From NCBI GenBank assembly GCA_027024125.1, contig JALVSV010000283.1, forward strand, positions 1-14,099: a DNA stretch of 14,099 nt, in the 5' to 3' direction. The translations under genes and the position numbers were made by a program. This document shows positions 6,744-12,864 of the stretch, piece by piece. The notes under the pieces were generated by a model. It had not been told where the DNA came from. It saw only the letters and a program-made list of their open reading frames with translations, and made no database searches. How positions within the stretch are numbered: position 1 is the stretch's first letter; each line of letters opens with the position of its first letter. Source of the DNA: Methylothermaceae bacterium. GTDB lineage: Bacteria; Pseudomonadota; Gammaproteobacteria; Methylococcales; Methylothermaceae.

Positions 6744-7514
6744 ATGAACGATCAATCCATGGATCGAACCACACCTCCCATCGTGACATGCTCAGTTTGC
6801 GGCTCACTAATCGAAGATGAACTCCAAGACAAGCATGGGCAAGACTATTGCTGCGAACATTGCTTTCTAAAAGCAAAAGAAGCTTACGCAAGGGAAAACG
6901 ACGCCTGTACCCAGTTGGCCGAAACCCTCGTCAGCGCACTCGACCTAAGAGAACACGAAACCGGTATGCACTCGAAAAGAGTGGCGTGCCATACCTTGGT
7001 TCTGGCCCGGCATGTCGGGGCCAGGGATCTACATCAGATCTATTGGGGTGCTCTGTTACACGATATCGGAAAAATCGGTATCCCGGATGCCATTCTGTTG
7101 AAACAAGGGCCTCTGACTGAAGAGGAATGGAAAGAGATGCGCACCCACCCCCAAAAAGGCTTTGCCATCGTATCCCAAATTCCTCCCATGGCAGGAGCTG
7201 CGGAAATTGTGTTAAGCCATGAAGAACGATTTGACGGCAATGGATATCCAGTGGGTTTGGCAGGGGAGGCCATTCCCCTGGGAGCAAGGCTGTTTGCTGT
7301 GATTGATACCCTGGATGCCATCACCTCAGACCGGCCTTACCGCAAAGGTGCCAGTTTCGACGAAGCCAGGAAGGAAATTATCAGGGGTAAAGGATCTCAG
7401 TTCGATCCCTTGGCGGTGGAAGCCTTTACCGCCAAGGAAACCATACTCAGACAGATGGTGGCCATGAAGTGTATCTACGCGCCGTCCTTGGATCGGCCAT
7501 TATCGGAATCCTGA
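6744..7514 (+). CDS. HD-GYP cyclic-di-GMP phosphodiesterase with N-terminal zinc ribbon
   Basis: A 256-residue protein. Residues 16-40 hold a Cys4-type zinc-ribbon-like module (C16xxC19, then C36, C37 and C40). Residues 60-235 form an HD-GYP domain: HSKRV helix, metal-binding HDIGK at 106-110, HPQKG at 135-139, HEERFDGNGYP at 159-169, and the following TLDAITSDRPYRKG. All catalytic signature residues (HD pair, later His residues and the GYP loop) are present, so it should be active in hydrolysing cyclic di-GMP, by family knowledge. No receiver, PAS or membrane domain is attached. The only input region is the small Cys cluster, which could make the enzyme respond to metal or redox state (inference). 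It abuts TAG 6741-6743 and sits among copper-related genes. It is cytoplasmic, with no signal peptide. Confidence 0.92.
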   Translation: MNDQSMDRTTPPIVTCSVCGSLIEDELQDKHGQDYCCEHCFLKAKEAYARENDACTQLAETLVSALDLREHETGMHSKRVACHTLVLARHVGARDLHQIYWGALLHDIGKIGIPDAILLKQGPLTEEEWKEMRTHPQKGFAIVSQIPPMAGAAEIVLSHEERFDGNGYPVGLAGEAIPLGARLFAVIDTLDAITSDRPYRKGASFDEARKEIIRGKGSQFDPLAVEAFTAKETILRQMVAMKCIYAPSLDRPLSES

Positions 7515-7588
7515 TCGTAGCAGGCATTTTTTTCCTGTTCGGAAAGTTTGGAAAAACGTTATCCATATCAAATGAAGAGGTCTTATAA
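7469..7588 (+). CDS. Possible small single-pass membrane protein, 39 residues
   Basis: A frame opening at GTG 7469 inside the 3' end of the HD-GYP gene and ending at TAA 7586-7588, three nt before the DUF411 start. It encodes a clear transmembrane helix (SAIIGILIVAGIFFLFG, about residues 9-25) followed by KFGKTLSISNEEVL. The frame also continues open upstream in the HD-GYP region (GGHEVYLRAV). The helix and polar tail look like a genuine protein and would fill the 76-nt gap. Alternatives are the decayed or frameshifted C-terminal anchor of the upstream gene, or chance. The start codon and ribosome site are weak. Confidence 0.33.
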   Translation: MYLRAVLGSAIIGILIVAGIFFLFGKFGKTLSISNEEVL

Positions 7589-7590
7589 CC

Positions 7591-8085
7591 ATGAATGCAA
7601 AGATGAAAAAATCACTCCTGCTCGCCACTGCGTGGTCGATTCTTACAACGGTATCACCGGCACATTCCGTGTCGGTCATGGAAAGCCGGGGGCAATCCAG
7701 CAGCAGGACCATCACAGTGTACCGCAGCCCTTCGTGTGGTTGCTGTGGGGCCTGGATGAACCATTTGAGACAAAGCGGCTTCGAGGTCGTAGAAAATCAA
7801 TCAGACGACATGAAAACGATAAAGCAACGACATCAGATTCCCCAAAATCTCAGGTCGTGTCATACCGCCACCATCGATGGATATGTCATTGAAGGCCATG
7901 TTCCGGCCAGGGAAATCCAGCGTCTTCTCCGCGAACGCCCAAAAGTCGCAGGACTCGCGGTACCCGGAATGCCATCAGGGTCACCGGGGATGGAAATGGG
8001 CAACAGGAAGGAACCTTTCTCGGTACTTCGATTCACTTCGATGGGTGAAACCGGGGTGTATCAGAATTACCCGCCATTGCAGTAA
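7591..8085 (+). CDS. DUF411 family exported metal-associated protein
   Basis: A 164-residue protein with GAAGAGG (7574-7580) ten nt before ATG 7591. An alternative ATG 12 nt later would also work. Residues 1-26 form a signal peptide with a basic start (MNAKMKKS) and a hydrophobic core. The DUF411 domain starts near residue 40 with ITVYRSPSCGCCGAW (Cys49, Cys51, Cys52), continues with the conserved CHTATIDGYVIEGHVP (Cys90) and ends with REIQRLLRERPKVAGLAVPGMP. DUF411 proteins are thioredoxin-like and are repeatedly found with copper and other metal resistance genes. Metal binding by the Cys and Met residues is assumed rather than shown. The MPSGSPGMEMG stretch adds further Met ligands. A relic of a second DUF411 copy lies at 9851-9940. 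It is probably periplasmic. Confidence 0.9.
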   Translation: MNAKMKKSLLLATAWSILTTVSPAHSVSVMESRGQSSSRTITVYRSPSCGCCGAWMNHLRQSGFEVVENQSDDMKTIKQRHQIPQNLRSCHTATIDGYVIEGHVPAREIQRLLRERPKVAGLAVPGMPSGSPGMEMGNRKEPFSVLRFTSMGETGVYQNYPPLQ

Positions 8086-8231
8086 AACTCCTTGGTAACG
8101 GACGACGTGCAATCTGAAAAACACTTTATGTCAGAGGGCAAAGGGAGGGAACATCCATGAATGCACCGATCTTGTCGATGATGCATAGAAAATGTGGATC
8201 TGCTGGTCCAAAACAACCGAGGGAGAGAATC

Positions 8232-9518
8232 ATGAAACCACTTGCAATGGGTCTGGGGCTGACGGCATTGGTGGGAGCTGCCTATCTGCCGGCGGCCAAC
8301 GCCCAGAACGATGGTGAATATGTATCCCGGGAAGAATACGAAAAACTCAAACGTGATTTCGAGCGTATGAAGGCAATGCTTGAACAAATGGAAAAACGGC
8401 TTGCCAGCCAGCCCGAAACCGGTGCTTCGCAAGAGGAAGTCGCCACAGTCAGAAAAGAACTGAAACAGGTCAAAAAAGAGGCGGCCGAAGCGAAGAAGCA
8501 AGCCAAAGCCGCTATGCCCGGAATACGTAAATTCCTCCTGACCGGGTATGGTTTTGCCGGCTTTAGTAGTTCTGACCTGAATGATTCTTCTTTCAACGTT
8601 GGATTCAACCCCATCTTCCTATGGAAGCTGAACGATCAGATCTTCTTCGAGGGTGAGGCCGAGTTCGAATTGGAGGATGGCGAAACCAACGTGAGTTTGG
8701 AATTTGCCCAGCTTTCTTACCTGTTCAATGACTACCTGACCTTCGGTGCCGGCAAATTCCTCAACCCCACCAACTATTTCATAGAAAGATTACATCCCGC
8801 CTGGATCAATAAACTTCCTGACCAACCGTTGAGCATCAGCGATGCCAACCGTATTCAGGCTAAAGCGGTATTGGGGGCCCAGGTTCGAGGCGGCATTCCC
8901 CTACGCATCATAGGGCTCGAGCGTGGCCGTCTCGGCTATGCAGTCTATGTGGCCAATGGCCCCGAAATGAATGACGATGGCAGCCTGGACTTCAAGAATT
9001 ACGGCGGCTTCAACAGCAGCAAAACGGTGGGTGGACGCATCGGCTTCGTTCCCCTGCCAGGCTTCGAGGTTGGTTATAGCTTCGAAGTGGGAAGAGCCCG
9101 GGATCCTTACAGCTCCAGTAAGCTGGATTTCACCACTCACGTGATCGATGCCAATTATGTCCATATCTATCGGGCGATTCGAGGGCGAATAGATCTACGG
9201 GCCCAATGGGCCTGGCGCAACATGGACAACAGCACTGGGCTTGGATTCGACAATGAAGTATCAGGCGGGTATGGGCAAATTGCCTATCGACCAAGCCTGG
9301 CACAGCTGAAATGGATCATGGATCTGGAAGGCGTGTTCCGCTTCGACCGTCAAAATCAACCGAACCGTTCATCGTTCTACGACGAGAACCGATACACCAT
9401 CGGGATGAATTATTATTTCAATCCCACCACCTTGTTCAAGTTCGCTTATGAATTTGACGACCGGCAAGGCGCCAAGGATAACGATACTTTACTCTTCCAG
9501 ATCGCAACTGGTTTCTAA
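8232..9518 (+). CDS. Outer-membrane porin with N-terminal coiled coil
   Basis: Read from ATG 8232 this is 428 residues, with GGGAG (8221-8225) just upstream. An in-frame ATG at 8157 also has a strong site (GGGAGGG at 8141-8147) and would add 25 residues. I prefer 8232 because it gives a normal signal peptide, MKPLAMGLGLTALVG then LPAANAQ. Residues 27-95 are a charged coiled coil (YEKLKRDFERMKAMLEQ and KELKQVKKEAAEAKKQ). The rest has alternating aromatic and polar beta-strand patterns (FEGEAEFELEDG, FGAGKFLNPTNYF, GYSFEVGRA) and ends with Phe, as expected for an outer-membrane barrel inserted by BAM. This layout resembles phosphate-selective-porin-type and other trimeric porins with a coiled-coil neck. 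The solute is unknown. It may let metal complexes or counter-ions cross, but that is inference from location. Confidence 0.87.
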   Translation: MKPLAMGLGLTALVGAAYLPAANAQNDGEYVSREEYEKLKRDFERMKAMLEQMEKRLASQPETGASQEEVATVRKELKQVKKEAAEAKKQAKAAMPGIRKFLLTGYGFAGFSSSDLNDSSFNVGFNPIFLWKLNDQIFFEGEAEFELEDGETNVSLEFAQLSYLFNDYLTFGAGKFLNPTNYFIERLHPAWINKLPDQPLSISDANRIQAKAVLGAQVRGGIPLRIIGLERGRLGYAVYVANGPEMNDDGSLDFKNYGGFNSSKTVGGRIGFVPLPGFEVGYSFEVGRARDPYSSSKLDFTTHVIDANYVHIYRAIRGRIDLRAQWAWRNMDNSTGLGFDNEVSGGYGQIAYRPSLAQLKWIMDLEGVFRFDRQNQPNRSSFYDENRYTIGMNYYFNPTTLFKFAYEFDDRQGAKDNDTLLFQIATGF

Positions 9519-9530
9519 AGGAGGTCAAGC

Positions 9531-9812
9531 ATGAAACGCATACAGATCACAATGGTTTTATTGATCGCCTCGATATTCACTGCTGGAATCCATGCCGAAC
9601 CAGCCAGATCTTCTTCCGCTGATGCCAAAAGAAATCCTTTGAGTGGCGCCAAATTGTGGACCGAAAACTGCGGAAACTGTCATAACCTTCGCAATCCTGC
9701 TGGGTACAGTGATGCTCAATGGGATGTGGCGGTCCTGCACATGCGAATAAGGGCCAATCTAACCGCAGAGGAATCCCGCGCCATTCTTGATTTCCTGAAA
9801 GCCGCCAATTGA
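9531..9812 (+). CDS. Small periplasmic monohaem cytochrome c
   Basis: A 93-residue protein directly behind the porin (12 nt gap), with AGGAGG six nt before the ATG. Residues 1-22 are a signal peptide ending near GIHAEP. The haem motif is CGNCH at 47-51, in the local context ENCGNCHNLRNPAGYSD. A candidate axial Met is Met71 in VLHMRIRANL. The C-terminal helix (EESRAILDFLKAAN) is typical. It is much shorter than normal class I cytochromes and resembles the minimal cytochromes that pair with other periplasmic redox proteins. Close linkage to the porin suggests one transcript. No partner can be named from the sequence. Confidence 0.88.
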   Translation: MKRIQITMVLLIASIFTAGIHAEPARSSSADAKRNPLSGAKLWTENCGNCHNLRNPAGYSDAQWDVAVLHMRIRANLTAEESRAILDFLKAAN

Positions 9813-9850
9813 TCCTTAAAATCGGTGTTCATCATACCTTGAGAATTGCA

Positions 9851-9940
9851 CCAGCAACCGAAATCCGGCACCTGCTGCGGGAGCGGCCGAAAGTGAAGGG
9901 GCTGGCGACCCATGAAATGCCGTGGGGATTAGGAAATGGT
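9851..9940 (+). pseudogene. C-terminal remnant of a second DUF411 gene
   Basis: This stretch encodes PATEIRHLLRERPKVKGLA followed by THEMPWG. It matches the C-terminal part of the intact DUF411 protein at 7591-8085 (PAREIQRLLRERPKVAGLA then VPGMPSG). The upstream Cys motifs of the domain are missing, and no complete DUF411 frame exists around it. Codons differ a good deal between the two copies, so this is an old paralogue or a separately acquired gene rather than a recent duplication. It is non-functional as it stands. Confidence 0.65.
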
Positions 9941-9984
9941 TGGTTGCAGAGAGGTTTATTCCACGAGTCTAGGGGACACCCATT

Positions 9985-10194
9985 TTGTTTGCCTCCCACC
10001 AACCCAAGATACTGGACCGACTGGGCATCGATGGTGAAGCCTTTATCGGCTATGCGGACCGTCTGTTGAAGCAGTTCGGTTCTGCGATAGGGGCCCCTCA
10101 TTCCATGGTGGATCTGTGTGCCCGGCGGCAGACCAAATATCTGCGGGGGATGCGGACTGCAAGACACATGTTTGGCCTGAAGGAGGCAGCCTGA
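9985..10194 (+). pseudogene. ORF fragment of unknown family, no ATG start
   Basis: A frame bounded upstream by TAG 9970-9972 and closed by a stop at 10192-10194. The only early start codon is TTG 9985, without a good ribosome site. It would encode 69 residues with a plausible helical, basic composition: ILDRLGIDGEAFIGYADRL, then KQFGSAIGAPHSM and a basic end (RRQTKYLRGMRTARHMFG). I do not recognise it with certainty. The basic C-terminal style would fit the tail of a DNA-binding protein or transposase. The lack of a start suggests the 3' remnant of a longer gene. Confidence 0.3.
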
Positions 10195-10241
10195 TTTCGG
10201 TAGACACCCGGTTGTCAATACGGTTGCCCTGACCCAGGTGC

Positions 10242-10613
10242 TTATAAATATTTGATCGCTGCCACTACCAATCCGCCAACGGCAATGGTGGTGGCGAAAG
10301 ACCATTTCATGAAACGGTCGATGCGGATGGTCAGCTGCTCGAAACGGCTGTCGACCTGTTCGAACCGTTTCTCGATCTGCTCGAAACGGCTGTCGACCTG
10401 TTCGAACCGCTTGTCGATCTGCTCGAAACGCTTTTCCATCAGGCGGAAGCCCTGCTCCATCAACTCCCGCTGATGCTTGAGCTCCTCCTCGACCCGCACC
10501 ATGCGCTCGCGCAGTTCCAGATCATAGCGGACCACACCGCTGGACAGCCGTGTTTCGACTTCCTCGCGAATCAGGCGGCGGATCTGGTCGAGGTCTTCCT
10601 GGCCCAAAGGCAT
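10242..10613 (-). CDS. Heptad-repeat coiled-coil protein with C-terminal membrane anchor
   Basis: A 123-residue minus-strand protein. Residues 1-55 are a charged helical region (EDLDQIRRLIREEVETRL, ELRERMVRVEEELKHQ). Residues 60-95 are consecutive heptads of type RFEQhDx: RFEQIDK, RFEQVDS, RFEQIEK, RFEQVDS and RFEQLTI. A transmembrane helix near residues 104-121 (FATTIAVGGLVVAAIKYL) closes the protein. It should form a parallel coiled coil attached to the inner membrane. Similar small proteins with variable heptad counts are common in proteobacteria, and I cannot name a function. The heptads are matched by a DNA tandem repeat at 10335-10439. The start codon ATG 10611-10613 has only a weak ribosome site. 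Confidence 0.75.
   Translation of the reverse strand: MPLGQEDLDQIRRLIREEVETRLSSGVVRYDLELRERMVRVEEELKHQRELMEQGFRLMEKRFEQIDKRFEQVDSRFEQIEKRFEQVDSRFEQLTIRIDRFMKWSFATTIAVGGLVVAAIKYL
10335..10439 (-). repeat. Tandem 21-nt (42-nt higher-order) repeat inside the coiled-coil gene
   Basis: Five 21-nt units lie at 10335, 10356, 10377, 10398 and 10419. The first and third are identical, and the second and fourth differ at two positions, giving a 42-nt higher-order period. Each unit encodes one heptad, so changes in copy number keep the reading frame and only lengthen or shorten the coiled coil. Confidence 0.85.
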
Positions 10614-10795
10614 ATCGGGTGCCTACTGAATCGGTGTCAATAACTTTTTTGATTATAACAGACACCTTACCCTCCGGCCGATCATTCAATATGGCAGAGC
10701 CGGAAAGCGCTGGAGCGGTGGAAAGTTCATAGTCCCTCTGCGGTCTGCACTTGTGCAGGCAGAATAGCGTCACCGGGATACCGGATACCATAGGG
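10614..10795 (-). other. Intergenic region upstream of the coiled-coil gene
   Basis: About 180 nt without a convincing gene. It contains the imperfect dyad and TATAAT described at 10633-10666. The remaining part lies behind the SLATT gene stop, and no strong terminator hairpin was found there. Confidence 0.4.
10633..10666 (-). promoter_or_regulatory. Candidate promoter/operator for the coiled-coil gene
   Basis: On the minus strand a perfect TATAAT (plus positions 10652-10657) lies about 39 nt before the ATG at 10613. It is enclosed by inverted repeats GGTGTC (10633-10638) and GACACC (10661-10666). No good -35 box is present 16-18 nt upstream. The dyad could be an operator, or a weak hairpin formed by chance. 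Confidence 0.22.
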
Positions 10796-11403
10796 TCAGG
10801 GAACCTTCCGGTCCCCCTTCAAACCCAGCTCGTCCGCCAATTCTGAAATGGACCGATCCAAATTGCTGCTGAAATCCTGCGCCCATTGCCGGGCCTCGCT
10901 CTGCAGCCGCGTATACAGATAATCATAGGCTTCCTGGATTCTCTCCGCTTGATTCTCTCGGAATCATCGAGGTCACTGTCCATCAACAGATAGTTCATGT
11001 CCGTCTGAAATCTCTTCAAATGCTTTTGAAGAGCCATCGCGGTCAACACAAATCGTATCCTGGAGGATGAGTACCCGAAGAACCGGTCGAACATCACCAG
11101 GCCGCCCGCCAGCACCATGAGTATTGTGGAAGCCATCCCCACCCACTTCACCCATGGAACTCCGGCATTGATGGTCGTTATCATGAGACCGGCCACTGCA
11201 AAGGTGAGCAGGATGATCGACAATATCCCCAGCAGCTGCGCCATGATCCTTTTGCTGTTTTTGCGCCGCAGGTACCAATCGACCACCAACTGGTATTTTT
11301 CCTGAACCCCCTTCATAGAGCACCTTGATAGATTCTTTTCTGGCATCTGACCATCCCATGACAGCAGAGGGATGATGTCAGGCTCCACGTCTTTCTCACT
11401 CAT
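10796..11403 (-). pseudogene. SLATT-type two-TM membrane protein, frameshifted by a 14-nt tandem duplication
   Basis: The minus-strand frame from ATG 11401-11403 encodes residues 1-150 of a SLATT-like protein. It has DWYLRRKN before the membrane, TM1 near 55-78, TM2 near 85-105, and then the conserved MFDRFFGYSSSRIRFV and TAMALQKHLKRFQTDM. SLATT proteins are two-helix membrane effectors, often associated with SMODS or SLOG nucleotide-signalling genes. At plus 10937-10959 the nonamer GATTCTCTC occurs twice, 14 nt apart. As read, the frame leaves the family pattern there and stops at 10819. Removing one 14-nt unit restores the frame: ERIQEAYDYLYTRLQSEA, then RQWAQDFSSNL, ending at a TGA at plus positions 10796-10798, for a 197-residue protein. 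It lies 48 nt behind nuoN on the same strand. It is either a recent pseudogene or an assembly error. Confidence 0.72.
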
Positions 11404-11451
11404 TGCAATCTCTTCCCCAAAACATTACTCCCCGACACCCCACTCTTCACC

Positions 11452-12864
11452 TCACCACGATGCCCCGGTTTGCAATCCTCCGGAAAACACCTCCATGATC
11501 CAGGTAGGATAAACGCCAACCCCCAGCAGCAACAGGCCAAGAACACCCAGCATTGTCAGGGAGGCGACGGCAGGGATGGACACGGACGCCTGCTGCGGCC
11601 GCCCCAGTTCGTAGATCACCCGCAGGTAATAGAACATCCCCAGGCCGCTGCCGAAGACCATCACCAATGCCAGCAGCCAAAGCCCCCCGCCGATGGCGGC
11701 GGTGAACAGGTAGAACTTTCCGACGAAGCCGATGGTCAGGGGCAGGCCTGCCAGGGACAACAGGGCGACGGTGAACAACACCGCAGCCACCGGCTGGTGA
11801 TGGAACAGCCCTCGCAGATCCGACAGCTCGTCCGCTTCGCTGTTTTCAGCCGACAGGACAGCGATCAGGCCGAAACTGACCAGCACCGCCAAGCTGTAGG
11901 CCAGCAGATAGAACAGCGTGGCCTCGGCGGCAAAACCGGCACCCACCCGGGTGGCGGTGGCCGGCAGGACCAGCAGGAAGCCAAAGTGACCGATGGCCGA
12001 ATAAGCCAGCAGACGTTTGATCCGCTGCTGCAGCAGGGCCAGCCAGTTGCCGGTCAGGATGGAAAAGCAGGCGACGAAGATGAACAGTGTCACCAGGACA
12101 TCATTGCGGTAGGCACCGCTTTCCAGCAGCATCCGCATCGTCACCGCCATCGCCGCCACCTTGGAGGCGCTGCCCAGAAATCCGGCGATGGGCGCGGGCG
12201 CCCCCTGATAAACATCTCCGGCCCATAGATGAAACGGCACCCAGGAGAGCTTGAAGGCCAGTCCCGCCAGGATCATGACCAGCCCCACCCAGCCGGGACC
12301 GGCGAAGGCCAGCTTGGTAAAGACCAGGGTTCCGTCGCCGGCATAGACCAGGGCCATGCCGAAAACCAGGAACGCCGAGGCAGCCCCCGACAGCAGCAGA
12401 TACTTGATCCCCGCCTCCAGTGCCGGCCGTGTGTAGGGAAAGGCGACCAGCACCACGGTGGAGATACCCAAAAGTTCCACCCCCAGAAACAGGGTGGCGA
12501 AATGGGAGGCTGCGGCCAGGACTGCCCCGCCCAGGGAGGCGATAACGAGCAGCAGGTAAAGTTCCGGCTTGTGGGCGGCTTGCCGTTTGGAGAAATATTC
12601 GTGGCCCAGCAGCGTTACCACCCACCCGCACAGCGTCACGATACCCATGACCACCAGGGCGTAATGGTCGATGGTGAGCAGATCCGTGGCCCTCACCGGC
12701 GCCACCTGCCAGGCAGGCCACAGCAGCCCGCCGGTCACGAGGAAACCCAGTGCAGCAAGGATCGCTGACGCCCGGGGTTTACGCAGTGCCGCCGGCAGTA
12801 GCAGGATCACCGAGGTCAGGGCCAGAGTCAGTAGGGGACCCAGGGCAACGAGCGGCAGAGTCAT
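11452..12864 (-). CDS. nuoN: NADH-quinone oxidoreductase subunit N
   Basis: A 470-residue, highly hydrophobic antiporter-like subunit of complex I, in the inner membrane, where it helps couple NADH:quinone electron transfer to proton pumping. Diagnostic stretches are FLGVELLGISTVVLVAF with Glu130, the helix around Lys154, and FKLSWVPFHLWAGDVYQGAP with Lys205, followed by GSASKVAA with Lys235. These correspond to the conserved Glu and Lys residues of the NuoN channel. Also present are KRLLAYSAIGHFGF and LAGLPLTIGFVGKFYLF. The length is normal. Its ATG (12862-12864) overlaps the nuoM stop as ATGA, so the two are translationally coupled. As is usual, it is the last nuo gene. No clear terminator follows, so transcription might continue into the SLATT gene. 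Confidence 0.97.
   Translation of the reverse strand: MTLPLVALGPLLTLALTSVILLLPAALRKPRASAILAALGFLVTGGLLWPAWQVAPVRATDLLTIDHYALVVMGIVTLCGWVVTLLGHEYFSKRQAAHKPELYLLLVIASLGGAVLAAASHFATLFLGVELLGISTVVLVAFPYTRPALEAGIKYLLLSGAASAFLVFGMALVYAGDGTLVFTKLAFAGPGWVGLVMILAGLAFKLSWVPFHLWAGDVYQGAPAPIAGFLGSASKVAAMAVTMRMLLESGAYRNDVLVTLFIFVACFSILTGNWLALLQQRIKRLLAYSAIGHFGFLLVLPATATRVGAGFAAEATLFYLLAYSLAVLVSFGLIAVLSAENSEADELSDLRGLFHHQPVAAVLFTVALLSLAGLPLTIGFVGKFYLFTAAIGGGLWLLALVMVFGSGLGMFYYLRVIYELGRPQQASVSIPAVASLTMLGVLGLLLLGVGVYPTWIMEVFSGGLQTGASW

Larger units (their letters stand above)
9813..10241. other. Junction region between convergent gene blocks; relics only
   Basis: About 430 nt lie between the last plus-strand cytochrome gene and the 3' end of the minus-strand coiled-coil gene. 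It contains the C-terminal relic of a DUF411 gene (9851-9940), a GGGGACACCC stretch near 9972-9981 and a frame without a proper start (9985-10194). No clear terminator hairpin with a T-run was seen on either strand, although two convergent blocks meet here. The mixture of fragments suggests past insertion or deletion. Confidence 0.5.

Noticed and set aside
10335..10439. CRISPR-like short repeats
   Set aside because: The units are directly contiguous with no spacers, are multiples of three and encode heptads in frame. They are a protein repeat.
5533..11403. A SLOG-SLATT signalling or defence pair
   Set aside because: A SLOG-like domain (5533-6261) and a SLATT gene both occur here, and the two domain types can form systems. 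However, they are about 4.5 kb apart, on opposite strands and separated by unrelated genes. The SLATT frame is broken, and no nucleotidyltransferase is visible. The co-occurrence is probably accidental.
11470..12228. A 252-codon plus-strand open frame opposite nuoN
   Set aside because: Same reason: Gln/His/Gly-rich mirror of a hydrophobic gene, without a ribosome site or domain.
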